Assembly (NCBI GenBank): GCA_947172415.1
Contig: OX359190.1
Span: 868,001-932,000 of the forward strand
Length of the DNA: 64,000 nucleotides
Origin: Chondrosia reniformis
Taxonomy: Eukaryota > Porifera > Demospongiae > Chondrillida > Chondrillidae
Reading direction: 5' to 3'
Shown in pieces: positions 45,601 through 57,613 of the stretch; positions within the stretch are counted from its first letter, which is position 1; each line of letters starts with the position of its first letter. A program made the translations under genes and the position numbers. The notes beneath the pieces are model-generated. The model did not search any database. It worked only from the letters and a program-made list of their open reading frames with translations, and was not told the origin of the DNA.

Positions 45601-48600
45601 TTGCAATCAGTAATCATAAAAGGTTATTGCTGCATGCGTGGTGACGTAATTCTAGTGGGAAAGTTTGTTCAAATGGTAGTCACAAGTTACCGATTACATC
45701 GTCCGGTCTGGACAACCGACCCAAAATGTGCTGTAATCAATCATATTTTATTGGAATACAGTGTTTTAGATTGTTCATATATACAAGACTACGTATATAT
45801 AGAGTATGTGTGGGTTGGAGAGTTAAGGTTGTGATACGGCTAACAGCAGAGCCTCATCAGTTTGAACTCATTTGAGGGGCTACACACATATACATATAGC
45901 AAATGAAGTGATAAGTTTTTTTTGTTGCATTCATAATGAGTATCCTATATTGATTGAGACTCAGTAACAATTGTATTTAAAAACAAATTGAACGTTTCAA
46001 TCCGTGTTTTAAATACAATTGTCAATAAATTAGGATACTCGTATAGCAAATATATGTGCAAACATGTTAATGAACCATACGTACGTATGTTAATGTATGG
46101 CAAGGAAAGTGCATTACAAGAATATGGAAACACTCCACTTTGGGAATAACTCAGGACTTAAGGTGTCTTAGTCAGGTGATGAGTACGCACCATTGATAGA
46201 GGCCCTTGCAATAGCTAACACCAGCCGTATAGGCAGGTCCACTACACTCGTCTTCTAGGACTTGAATGTAAGGCTTAACTTCTTCAATTCTCCCCATTCT
46301 CCTGGTCAACTCGATCAACTTGACCAGTCCTTCAAAATGAGCTGCATACATACACATGTATCTATTAGTAGATGGATGGATGGGTAAATGGACAAGTGGG
46401 TGGATGGATGGATGAGTGGGTGGATGGATGGATGGATGGATGGAGGATGGATGGGTGAATGGATGAGTGGGTGGATGGATGGATGAGTGGATGGACGAGT
46501 GAATGGATGGATGGACGAGTGAATGGATGGATGGACGAGTGAATGGATGGACGAGTGAATGGATGGATGGACGAGTGAATGGATGGATGGATGGATGGAT
46601 GGATGAATGGATGGATGGATGGGTGGATGGATGGATGGATGGATGGATGGGTGGATGGATGGACATTATCAAATGAAAGAAATAAAGTAGTGACAACATG
46701 CTGATTGAACAAACTTTTCTTCCTTTCTAAGAGTGACTTCAACTGTTGTATTGCTCCTTCAAAATTATTTTTCCTAAATAACACTTCAGCCATAATTAAA
46801 GGGGCTTCCTCATCATTTTGATTGGCTCTGAGCATGGCTACACACTCATGCTCACATTGATCCAAATGATCCTGGTCCAAACAGAGATTAGCCAAGTGGA
46901 GACGAGCCTATAATCATTGATATTTATCTGAAGACAAACCCTTTTCAAAGCACATGTACAGTTGAACTCTGTTAAGATGAAATGGAATCACAAAAAATTT
47001 CGTCTTAACAGAAATCATAATACCTGTAATAAAGTATACATACATAGTTATTACTGCTTCTTACTAGCTATTAGTTATCGGGACTGTGAAAAACCAAAAT
47101 TTCAAGTTAAGCAAGTTCATCTCAAGTGGGTTCAACTGAACATATTTTTACTCTATGTAAAATTCAATAGGTGATTAGTGATTGGATTACCCCATCTGAA
47201 ATGCTTCCATACCTTGTGGTGTTTGTCTTCGTGCATCAACGCCTCCTGATAGTATCTCACTGCATCAGTTGAGTTCTGATCTACCACGAGCACGTCCGCA
47301 AGCTCACAAGCAATGTCTGCAGCAAAGCTTCTCTGAGTGGCGACTGCATCTGGACGTTCCACCCCAACCCTTTTTAATACTCTACAGAGGTAACCAAAGA
47401 GATAACCAAACCACAAGCAGTTTAATCATGGATAGAGTAGACTATTAGATATACCCAACCACAAGCAGTTTAATCATGGATAGAGTAGACTATTAGATAT
47501 ACCCAACCACAAGCAGTTTATTCCCATGGAGAGAGTAGACTATTAGATATACCCAACCACAAGCAGTTTATTCCCATGGAGAGAGTAGACTATTAGATAT
47601 ACCCAACCACAAGCAGTTTATTCCCATGGAGAGAGTAGACTATTAGATATACCCAACCACAAGCAGTTTAATCCCATGGAGAGAGTAGACTATCAGATAT
47701 ACCAAACCACAAGCAGTTTAATCTCATGGAGAGAGTAGACTATCAGATATACCAAACCACAACCAATTAATCTTAAAGAGAGTGGTTCTAATGTTTAGTT
47801 TAAAATTCAAGAAACTACCTGTGTCTCCAGATGCTCAGAAGACTAAAGATGACCATCTCAAAGATAACTTTGACACAGTTAGAAGAAATCCCTATCATCT
47901 ACGTACATATGTAAGTTCTGCCTAACAAACAGTACCTGGATTGAATCTCTCTGGCCGTCTGCAGCACTTCCACAACACTAGGGAGTTGATCACCGGCCTC
48001 CCTTCTGACACGAGCTAGTAGTATGTTCAGCTTGGCGTGCTCAATCAAGGTGGACAGGTCGCCACCTGTCTCTCTGGCCAGCCCTGCTCTGATGGTACGT
48101 TCAGCTTTATCAAACTGCCTCTTCTTCAAGTACAGCTCAGTCAACTCATATCTCAGGTCTGGTTGGGGCTCCGGACTGTTCTTGAGAGATGCCTCGTAAT
48201 AGTTGACTGCCTGCACAGCACATATAATATTATATACATACTAGTACATACATACAATACTATTGAGTACATACATATAATACTATTAATTGAGTACATA
48301 CATATAATACTATTAATTGAGTACATACATATAATACTATTAGTTGAGTACATACATACAATACTATTAATTGAGTACATACATATAATACTATTAATTG
48401 AGTACATACATATAATACTATTAATTGAGTACATACATACAATACTATTAATTGAGTACATACATACAATACTATTAATTGAGTACATACATACAATACT
48501 ATTAATTGAGTACATACATACAATACTATTAATTGAGTACATACATACAATACTATTAATTGAGTACATACATACAATACTATTAATTGAGTACATACAT

Positions 48601-51600
48601 ATACTGTAATACTATTAATTGAGTACATACATATAATACTATTAATTGAGTTATTGCCTAATAGAATAAGGATTTTATAAAATTATTGAAAGATGAACCA
48701 TCTAAAAGATAAGTTACTGTCTATTCAAATATGCTTGTTACTATTACTTACATTATCATTATTTCCTATTTAATATAACGTACTAATTGAGTACATACAT
48801 ATAATACTATTAATGCAGCACATACATATGTATAAATAATCTAACACACTATTTCTTCTTATATACGTATATACGTATGTACTACATCTATTTTAGAAAG
48901 AAGGGCTATAGGGAACCAAGAGCTTTGGATGAGGATACAAGAGTCTTCTCCTTCTCCACTGGGACAGATAGGAATTCCACCCGTCATCAATGGCCCAGCG
49001 AGTTTTTGTCTTCTTCTTGATCTTTGTGAGTCCTTGGTATGAATAATATTTACGTATTATCATGTGTTATATAGTGAAAGTATAGTCCCTGGTTTAGTTC
49101 ACTTGTCACACTATACATGTACACACAGCTTTGTCTCAGACTGGGCTATTTTGACTTGTTATTTCTGAGCTAGATACATAGCTTTCCTAACTTTCCTGAA
49201 TGCCTCAGCAGTACGTACCTTATTGTAGTTGTGTGCTTTGATCAGGGCCTGCCCTATTTTGCTGGCTAGTAGCTTCACCTTGGGATTCCGCTTGAAGGCT
49301 TCTTCAAACACTTCAACGGCCTTCTCCGGCTCCTGGATGGTCATGTACGCTTCACCCAACATCAGAGCAGATTGGACATTTGGCAGCTTCTGTGATAACT
49401 CCCTAAACACAAGTGTTGTGATAGAGATAATGGACTCAAGGTGACATATGGAGTATGTATATTTGGCAGCTTCTGTGATAACTCTCTAAACACAAGTGTT
49501 GTGATAGAGATAATGGACTCAAGGTGACATATTGAGTATGTATATTTGGCAGCTTCTGTGATAACTCCCTAAACACAAGTGTTGTGATAGAGATAATGGA
49601 CTCAAAGGTGACTTGTCTACATATAAGTACTGTACATAGGTTCCACTGAACTTGTCTACATATAAGTATTTGTGTAAAATACTCACTTGAAACAGTTAAT
49701 GTACAACTTGCTATTTTTCCTTTGTTTCAAGTAAATGGAAGCCATTTTCTTCCTTGCTTCAACAAAACTAGGTTCATCAGGTGTGACTTGATTAAGAATT
49801 TGAAGTGCCTCGTCAGCATTACCATGGTGAATGAGAAGATCTGCATTAGCAATCTGCACCCTACAAAATGGTGTAACTCAGCTGGACACCATCTTTTATT
49901 TGAGAACTAATCAACATGAATTAAACCACAACTGTTTAATCTTGCATACTTATTATACTTGCTCAGATCTTTCAATGAAGGAAGTGCTTGTTGTGATCAT
50001 TATGAGAATAGAGCCTTATTAAGCGTCAGCAACATGAATTTACTAATTCTGGACATTTCGACCCAGAGATCTTCATCAGCTATATTGCTGATGAAGACCT
50101 CCGGATACTATACTAAGAATTCCTTGTTGTTGACACTTAATAACTTTCTAGCTCACTATACGTATATATATAAATACATATAAATACTGTATAAGACACC
50201 ATTTTTCTGATCACATGACTAACATGAATATGAGGCCAATTAATTACTCTATTTCCGATTGGATGTATTTCTTGGTCCAAATTCAAATTTTAATTAATAA
50301 AACAATTCTTAACAAGGAAAAAAATAGGGGAACTTCAAGCTAAAGCTGATCTTAAAACATCGATGTCATCATCATTACCTCATTAGCTCATTGTGCTCCT
50401 CAGGGGACATGAGTGGGCAGGGGTAATACCCAGAGTTTAATGATGATAAATTCTTAACAACTTTGCAATTGTTTGAACAAGGAAATTATTAACCGTTTCC
50501 TTGTTCATACTATTTTGCCTACATAATAATATACTAAAATTAAATATTTCAGCTCCATTTAGAGCCTAGCCTTATCTGTCTCCCACTATGCACGTCTAAA
50601 CAACTGAACAATGAAAAGGGAGTTATGAACAAGGAAATTATTAACCGTTGTTCATATTATTTTGCCTACATAATAATATTGATGTCTGTTATAGAGTTTT
50701 CTGAGTTTTAGGTTTGACGTTTTTAAATGTGTTTCAGCCAATCCTTTGTCGAGAGATAAAGAATTGGTAGCTTGGTTACTCTAAAGAATTGCTACCCAGT
50801 GCTACTGATGAGGAGTGGTATTCTCCAAAAAGGCCTTATAGCAGAGTGGTAAACTTGAGTTTTATGACGATTTTTACTACGAATTTGCAATTGTTGCTTC
50901 TATACTGAACACTCAACATATGTATGTTTGATACTGTACATGTTAAGGTTTAGAGCTAATGATATTCATCACCTCATCTCATGCGGTGTCCCGGAGAAGT
51001 GCTCAACAGCTGCCTGCATGACTTTGCTGGCTTCACTGGGCTGGTTTAGCAGGAGATGTGTGTCGACCAGTTCAAGATATATGGTCACTTGGTCAGTTTG
51101 ACTGAGGTCTTGCAACGAACCATTAACTTGCTTAAACTTTGGATCTAAACCAACGGCATGTACACTGAATAAAGTAGCTACCTCTCTAGTGTGACCATCT
51201 CTATAAAGCAGCTACCTCTCTAATGTGACCACCTCTCTAGTGTGACCACCTCTATAAAGTAGCTACCTCTCTAATGGGACCACCTCTATAAAGTAGCTAC
51301 CTCTCTAATGTCTTACTAAGTATGTATGCATGTACGTACGTACCTTCTTTTGATGAAATTAGTTTAATTGCAGTCTGCAGTGCATCCAAAGCTAATGAGT
51401 AAGACCCTTGCAATTTATTATTTTTACCTCTCACAAGGTGATAGATTGGATGGTTTTGGATCTGCATACAATATATGACACATTTGTAAGTACAAAAAAG
51501 GGTCCCTTACTGCTCATCAGACCCGCCCCTTACTGCTCAACAGACCCGCCCCTTACTGCTCATCAGACCCGCCCCTTACTGCTCATCAGACCCGCCCCCT

Positions 51601-54600
51601 ACTGCTCATCAGACCCGCCCCTTACTGCTCATCAGACCCGCCCCCTACTGCTCATCAGACCCGGCCCTTACTGCTCATCAGACCCGCCCCTTACTGCTCA
51701 TCAGACCCGCCCCCTACTGCTCATCAGACCCGCCCCCTACTGCTCATCAGACCCGCCCCTTACTGCTCATCAGACCCGCCCCCTACTGCTCATCAGACCC
51801 GCCCCTTCTAATCTAATCTTGTCATTCTAATCACCTCAAAATTGTAACTCAGTCCAATCTCAAGTACTTGAGAACAGAGTTTGTAGTCCTCCTGGTGGAG
51901 GTGGATCCGAGCCATCAGTAGGTAGGAGGGCGTGTGAGTGGGGTTGGACTCCAAACATTTCTCCAGAAGCTGCTGGGCAGATTCAGAATCACCTAGGCAA
52001 CACACATCATAAAAGGAAATCGTGAATTGATTAGGAGTCTAGTAGTATGAACTACTTCTGTACTTACATCATGTTAAATGGCACAGCAGGATCATTATTA
52101 CACACCATATACAAGTTTACTTTAGGGGGTAGGGTGGGGACATTTGCACAATCTTGAACAAAGTCAAATTGCCAATTTTTAATAATAAACTATGTGCACA
52201 ATTGCCCCAATCATTATACATACGTACGTATGTGTTATTCTTCTACTATTGTGATATTTTCACAGAGAAACCCTTATATTATATACGTACATATTACCAG
52301 CCATTATATCTACGTACATACGTACGTACGTACTTATATTATATATGTATATATTACCAGCTATTACATATACGTATCTACATACGTACGTACTTATATT
52401 ATACATATTACCAGCCATTATATCTACATACGTATGTACATAGGTAAAATTGTCTACTGTACTCACCAGCCAAATATTTGATTCTGGCCAGCAGGTAAGT
52501 GGCGTCCTGAATGCCCTGGGCAGTCTCAATCAGAGGAGCCAACATTCCGGCGGCCTTCTTCAGGACATTTGGTGCTGCTTCTCCCGGCTTGAGCGGTTCT
52601 GTGTCAGCTTGACACAACATCAATCTAACCATGCGGATGATGAAATCTGGGTTTAGTATTTCGTAATACTCCCAACTGATTGGAACACCCTTCAGGAAGA
52701 TAGGAAGTTATATGAGATAATTAATATGCTGACATAACACTTAATGATAATAGTAATAGTAATAATGATAATAGTACGAATAATGTCATTGACACACACA
52801 CGCGTACGTACGTATAGAGGTACCTTGAGTTGTGCGGAGTGGACCTGCAGAGAGGGGGAGCAAGGGGTGGCATTTGTCCCCCAATTGATTCCCCCCCCTA
52901 GACTTTAGGGATGTACGTAATATACCTAAATGTTGAAAATTTTCATTTCCCCCCCTCTCCCTGGCCCCAAGTTCTGCATGCAGCCCTGGTCAGTGAAACA
53001 CACACATACGTACATATAAAGGTACATACCTTGAGTTGTGTGAAGTGGAGCTGGGCAGTTTCATCCAGAAGAGCTATAATCCTCTCCTTCTCCCTCAGCT
53101 GGTGGTGATCCAGAAGAGCAGCCAGGTAGGTCAGACTAGATTGCTTTCCAATGGACGAATGGAGCTCGTTTAGAAACTCCAACTGCTGTTCCGCCTCCGC
53201 AAAGTGTCCTTCCAGTATCTGACAGTGAATGAGACCAGTCAGAGCAGGGACACTAGTTTCATCCATTGTGAATGCCTCCTTGTACAGCTTCGTAGCCTCT
53301 TGTACATTCTCCTGCAGCAGGGCCTGGTAGGCCAGTTCTGTGGCATACTCTGGACTTCTTGGGACCAACGCCCTCGCCCTCTCCAACAGTGTTCCCGTCT
53401 GTTGAAGGATCAGAAGATTTTTACAGGACTACGCATGAAGAAAGAGAAGGAGCGTACGTATGTATACATATGTATACAATTTAAGTGTAATTCTGTATAA
53501 ACCCACCAATCTAGCAAGTGTAGTCGACAGTTTGAAATACAGTTTATGATTCTTTGGCTCAAATCTATCGACAAGATGGATCAGTTCGCCAATCTTAGCC
53601 GCTGCCTCATTGCCTCTCCTCTCATGAACTAGAAGATTAAGTACTTGACACTTGTGTGCTTCAAGACAGTTGATGTTATGGATCAGAATTCTATGAGCAT
53701 ACAAAACAGAAGCAGTGGTCTTCAATGGCCAGTTATGTACGTACATATGTACATAGATATACGTAGCTACATTTGAAATATACATATGTATGTACGTACG
53801 TACATACACATGAATAATTTAATACGTACACCATTTTTCTTAAATATTATTGTGCTTAGAGTAAGGAACTAAACCTAGTGAGAGCTTTGAATGAGGATAC
53901 AAGAGTTTTCTACTTGTCCACTTTGTCTTTTTGAGTCCTCTGCTGCAGGTATGTACACATAACGACCTGACTATGTATGAGATAGTAATTACATACCGTA
54001 TGCGTACAAATTTTTGCAGGACGTAAATTTTGTGATTTTCACGAATCAGCAAGGGTTCGTGAAAATAAAAACGTGAAAATTTCCCCATACCCAAGCCTTT
54101 CACGTGTGATGCAGAATGCCTGCGAAGACGATGAAGGATTACATTAAGACCGTAGACGTTTTTGTTAAGGACTTGTCATCAACGTCTGAGTTCTCCAGCT
54201 GCAGATGTTGATACCACGTGCACAAAAGGAGTCAATCTTCAGGCACACTCGGGGCTTTGCGAAAATGTTTTGCTAAAATCCCCAAAAATTCCGCTAAAAT
54301 TTATATGCATTACGGTACATACGTACGTACGTATAAACATACGTATTTGTGCACAAATTCAAATGAGTAAATAGTGTAATGGCAATCAAATACAAAGTAT
54401 ATGGTGAAAATCAGGACTGTAAGGAAATTTAATTTAGAATAAGGATTTCTTCTAACTGCATCAAACTTATCTTTTGAAAGGTTCATCTTTAAACTTTTGA
54501 ACGTCTAGAGAAGCAGTTGATAATAATCTCCAACTGTCAGATGTTTCAACCTCGAGGGTCTTCTTCAGTGAGTCAAGGACGAAACATCTGACAATCGGAA

Positions 54601-57600
54601 GACTACTGTACAGTGGGAAATTTTGTGGGAGAAAATTTTCTCCAATTTTGTGGATGGATTGCAATTTGCGAAAATTTCCCGCTATCTGGTATTACCAACT
54701 TCGTGTCTGTAGACGCTCAAAGATGAACCTTTTAAAGGATAAATTTTCGAGCCCAAATTTCATCTTAAGCAGGTGGGTTCAACTGTACTTGTGGTTTCAT
54801 TATAAGTGTACAGTTCATGCATATACGTACGTACCTCTGAATGGTCTCAGCGACCTGTTCCCACTCCTGCTGCGCCAGTAGTACTGCCAACTTGTCAGTC
54901 AGTGCCGGAAGGAAGGAGGGATAGGATACTATTGCTCTGTTCAGCAGCTCCAGGGACTGGTTGTAGTTTTCTCTGACATAATAGCACTTGGCTGAGCCAA
55001 TCAGAGCCATTACTGGTAAGGGGCTCTCCATACTGTATGAGTGGATGGGTGGATGAGTGGATGGATGAGTGAATGAGTGGGTGGGTGGATGAGTGGATGA
55101 GTGGGTGGATGCGTGGATGAGTGGGTGGATGAGTGGATGAATGGGTGGATGGATGAGTAGATGAGTGGGTGGATGCGTGGATGAGTGGGTGGGTGGATGA
55201 GTGGGTGGGTGGATGAGTGGGAGAATGGATGAGTGGGTGGATGGATGGACAACTTACGTACTTGTTTAAGACTTCTTCAAATATTTTATTTGCCTTCTTG
55301 ACAAAGGCTTCTCTGTTTGAAGTAAGATCAACCCACCCTCTCAATATCACTCCTTCCACAGAACTTGGGCTCTTCTTTAGCATCTTATCAACGTATTCTC
55401 TAGCTTTATCATTCTTCCCCAACAGCCAGAGAGTCATACTAGCAAAGTATAGAGCCTGGCCACGGTAGAGAGAAGTGAGGTGAGGTGAGAGAATGAAATT
55501 TTGAAGGCTTGCATGGAAAAATGAAATTTGTAAGTATATATGCACAACACACATAGTAAACGACACCTTTCAGTTATAACAGCGAGAGAATAAGAGAATG
55601 AATCCAAAATCCTGGCTATATGGCTATACGTATGGCTATATGGGTATATGGGTATATGGGTATATGGGTATATGGGTATATGGGTATATGGGTATATGGG
55701 TCTATGGGTATATGGGTCTATGGGTATATGGGTATATGGGTATATGGGTATATGGGTATATGGGTATATGGGTATATGGGTATATGGGTATATGGGTATA
55801 TGGGTATATGGGTATACCAGCGATTCTCACACTGAAACACTTATGTGAGCTTTGGGATATGTGTGTGATGAAGATTGGAGTTAGTGCTGAGATAAATTAG
55901 CAGTTGACTGAGGTCATGATCACCTTATCACTGCAAGTCTGCCTTCGAGATCGAACTTGACTTTCATACTTCTGGACTGCATCTCTGTCTGCAATAAACA
56001 AACAACAAAACAACAAATAAATAAGACAAACAACAAAACAACAAATAAATAAGACAAACAACAAAACAACAAATAAATAAGACAAACAACAAAACAACAA
56101 ATAAATAAGACAAACAACAAAACAACACATAAATAAGACAAACAACAAAACAACAAATAAATAAGACAAACAACAAAACAACAAATACATGCCAAGGATT
56201 CACAGAAGATTAAGATAAAGATAATGAAAATAACAAAGACTCCCAGGATCACTGATGAAGGGTGGAATTCCCGGAAACGGCAGTCTGACCCAGTGGAGAA
56301 GAAGATGAAGGAAAAAGAAGGAAGAAAAGACTCCTGTATCTTCATCCAAAGCTCTCTTCAGGTTTAGTTACTATTACGTATATGAATCACAATTGTTTTA
56401 TATAACAAGTGCATATACACATACACTGTTCATACATGCTGATACTGAAACCACAACCATTTTATATAACCACACAGACCTACCCACGACTTTGCATCTC
56501 TTGTGAGCTTGTATCAACAACAGAGGAACGCTGACAACAAGATGGTCCTTCTCTGATACTCCCTCCAGTTCTCTGATGGCCTCTGGTAGCTGCTCTACAC
56601 ACAACAAAAACAATAAACATCAACAAACTTAAGGACAAAGGTGATTCTACTTACACACAACAAAAAAATAAACATCAACAAACTTAAGGACAAAGGTGAT
56701 TCTACTTACACACAACAAAAACAATAAACATCAACAAACTTAGGGACAAAGGTGATTCTACTTACACACAACAAAAACAATAAACATCAACAAACTTAGG
56801 GACAAAGGTGATTCTACTTACACACAACAAAAACAATAAACATCAACAAACTTAGGGACAAAGGTGATTCTACTTACACACAACAAAAACAATAAACATC
56901 AACAAACTTAGGGACAAAGGTGATTCTACTTACACACAACAAACCTACCTATCTAAGAATACTGAAATACTATCAATCAATCATTCACTACTTCTTTAAC
57001 TGGGAGCCCCTTATACAAGCTACTTAACATACGTACTAATGGATGTCCTCTCAAATATATGAACTTTCCCATTGAACATTTCCTACTTACTTTCCAATCA
57101 TGTTTTTTATATGTTTTTTTTATGTATTTTTTACAATGATTTACAATATAATAATTGAATACTATATATAAATAAGGGAATTTTCAATCATATGACATTG
57201 TGTTGTATTTACTGACAGATTGATACATAGTACACATTATTTATAGGGGGTAAAACCCTTAGCCAATTTACAGTGGGCGGGGCCAGGTCAGGTACTTGAT
57301 AACCACTGCACTATACTACAGATTAAAAATCAAACCACATAGAGTGTCTACAATTATAAAGTGTTTCTAACCTTCCAGAACAAGAGCAAACGCCTTCCAA
57401 AATACTAGCACCGGATCCGATCCATACTTTTCGATAAACTGCAACACGGCTGTTTGGGCGTGCCGGTACAGACCCTCCCGAAGATAGTGCGAGATGACTC
57501 CCTACACACACGAGTACGAGGAAGATAAGTGTCGGCTTTTTGTAAGAATTATCTCGTAGTAATATTTTCAAGTTTTATTGGCTTACTACAGCCAACTGAT

Positions 57601-57613
57601 CCTGTCCAGCCAT
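42621..57613 (-). CDS. TTC21B: TTC21B / IFT139, intraflagellar transport complex A subunit
   Basis: Twenty-four phase-consistent exons, 5' to 3': 57590-57613, 57372-57501, 56484-56594, 55924-55988, 55262-55455, 54835-55032, 53507-53690, 53030-53398, 52467-52689, 51835-51992, 51344-51461, 50973-51144, 49687-49860, 49219-49402, 47936-48210, 47213-47381, 46715-46907, 46191-46341, 45271-45395, 44357-44595, 43907-44074, 43254-43310, 42896-43016 and 42621-42766. They encode 1315 aa (human 1316). It is a TPR solenoid of the IFT-A complex for retrograde ciliary transport. Diagnostic stretches: [92 protein letters not shown] and [11 protein letters not shown] at the stop. It looks fully functional. 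Introns are crowded with minisatellites and repeats A, B and C. Confidence 0.97.
42775..42895 (-). repeat. 11-bp minisatellite, TTC21B last intron
   Basis: About eleven units of ACACAAAATGC, starting near the acceptor at 42767 and running up to the donor at 42895, so it makes up nearly the whole intron. Confidence 0.9.
43053..43137 (-). repeat. Repeat B half-element, TTC21B intron
   Basis: Same left arm as 18686-18823; minus strand reads CTGATGAAGACCTACAGGTT then GAAACGTCC. Confidence 0.75.
43360..43535 (+). repeat. G-rich dispersed repeat F, copy 1
   Basis: Begins GGGCTGCATGCAGAGCTTGG and has long G runs with GAAAATTTTCAAAATTT between. A partly matching inverted copy lies at 52850-52990 (GTTCTGCATGCAGCCCTGG). 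Confidence 0.6.
43590..43840 (+). repeat. Repeat A, near full length, TTC21B intron
   Basis: CCAAGGATTCACAGAAGATC start, hammerhead-like segment at 43631-43690, end at TTAGATTTTTCGT. Confidence 0.88.
44865..44968. repeat. Repeat C fragment
   Basis: TCTAGAGAGGCAGTTTGTC and AAAGATAAGTTTGGCTCAG arms, shortened centre. Confidence 0.55.
45574..45726. mobile_element. MITE-like element with 26-bp terminal inverted repeats
   Basis: The ends TTTTGGGTCGGCTGTCCAG...(GACCGGAC) and its complement (one mismatch) bound a 153-bp element with no coding capacity. A plain non-autonomous DNA transposon in a TTC21B intron; no clear target duplication seen. Confidence 0.75.
45925..46045. repeat. Fold-back related to repeat B
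   Basis: Inverted arms around GAGTATCCTATA and ACAATTGTATTTAAAA; the centre retains GAACGTTTCAATCCGTG but no full core. Confidence 0.65.
46365..46662 (-). repeat. GGAT tetranucleotide array, TTC21B intron
   Basis: Long GGATGGATGG array with GGACGAGTGAAT variants, 20 bp from the acceptor of exon 46191-46341. Confidence 0.92.
47401..47765 (-). repeat. 48-50 bp tandem repeat, TTC21B intron
   Basis: About seven units with CCACAAGCAGTTTAATC and GAGAGTAGACTATTAGATAT. Its first unit overlaps a 20-nt motif shared with a CLASP acceptor. Confidence 0.9.
47812..47900. repeat. Repeat C half-element
   Basis: CTGTGTCTCCAGATGCTCAG to AAAGATAACTTTGACACAG. Confidence 0.6.
48236..48655 (-). repeat. 27-bp minisatellite, TTC21B intron
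   Basis: About fifteen units containing ACTATTAATTGAGTACATAC. Produces long spurious frames on both strands. Confidence 0.93.
48885..49040 (-). repeat. Repeat A, diverged copy, TTC21B intron
   Basis: On the minus strand: TTGATGACGGGTGGAATTCC, then CTGTCCCAGTGGAG and the 3' half. Confidence 0.65.
49378..49612 (-). repeat. TTC21B: 83-bp triplication that includes a TTC21B splice acceptor
   Basis: TTGGCAGCTTCTGTGATAAC recurs at about 49380, 49463 and 49546. The innermost copy is real exon plus acceptor (exon edge 49402); the other two repeat the acceptor and first ~20 exon bases inside the intron. Confidence 0.88.
50018..50152. repeat. Repeat B fold-back, TTC21B intron
   Basis: Arms with GCGTCAGCAACATGAATTTA; two facing CTGATGAAGA cores at the centre. 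Confidence 0.8.
50325..50450 (-). repeat. Dispersed repeat D copy 2
   Basis: Inverted copy of 10570-10695, sharing CTCAGGGGACATGA and AGCTGATCTT segments. Confidence 0.6.
51180..51312. repeat. TACCTCTCTAATGTGACC minisatellite, TTC21B intron
   Basis: Irregular units of GTAGCTACCTCTCTAATG and TGTGACCACCTCTATAAAG, the same theme as arrays at 5727, 19443, 20334 and 35040. Confidence 0.85.
51490..51808. repeat. 23-bp minisatellite, TTC21B intron
   Basis: About fourteen units containing CAGACCCGCCCCTTACTGCT. Confidence 0.93.
52850..52990 (-). repeat. Dispersed repeat F, copy 2
   Basis: C-rich on the + strand; inverted relative to 43360-43535. It is flanked by two related segments that copy the end of TTC21B exon 53030-53398 and its donor. 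Confidence 0.55.
53840..53935 (-). repeat. Repeat A, fragment
   Basis: AACTAAACCTAGTGAGAGC and GATACAAGAGTTTTC on the + strand. Confidence 0.6.
54428..54760. repeat. Repeat C fold-back, interrupted
   Basis: Arms at 54428-54520 and 54700-54760. The minus-strand centre reads CTGAAGAAGACCCTCGAGG then TTGAAACATCTGAC. Confidence 0.7.
55040..55252 (-). repeat. GGATGAGTGGGT array, TTC21B intron
   Basis: Degenerate GGATGAGTGGGTGGAT units filling the intron between exons 54835-55032 and 55262-55455. Confidence 0.92.
55615..55815. repeat. 8-bp minisatellite
   Basis: About twenty-four units of GGGTATAT with two GGGTCTAT variants; it reads open in three frames on the + strand. Confidence 0.95.
55990..56190 (-). 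repeat. 28-bp minisatellite
   Basis: About seven units of ACAAACAACAAAACAACAAA plus TAAATAAG, abutting the acceptor of exon 55924-55988. Confidence 0.93.
56190..56370 (+). repeat. Repeat A with hammerhead-like core, TTC21B intron
   Basis: CCAAGGATTCACAGAAGAT, CTGATGAAGGGTGGAATTCC, CGGAAACGGCAGTCTGACCC; truncated at its 3' end. Confidence 0.8.
56592..56945 (-). repeat. ~59-bp tandem repeat at a TTC21B acceptor
   Basis: About six units containing ACACACAACAAAAACAATAA and GGACAAAGGTGATTCTACTT. On the sense strand each unit ends GTTGTGTGTAAGTAG, close to the true acceptor GTTGTGTGTAG at 56595. Confidence 0.9.

Noticed and set aside
46172-46895. Two ~175-codon minus-strand frames
   Set aside because: Real TTC21B exons extended through the GGAT array in the intron.
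48037-48609. 190-codon open frame on the + strand and matching frames on the minus strand
   Set aside because: It is the 27-bp minisatellite read through; the real TTC21B exon lies on the other strand at 47936-48210.
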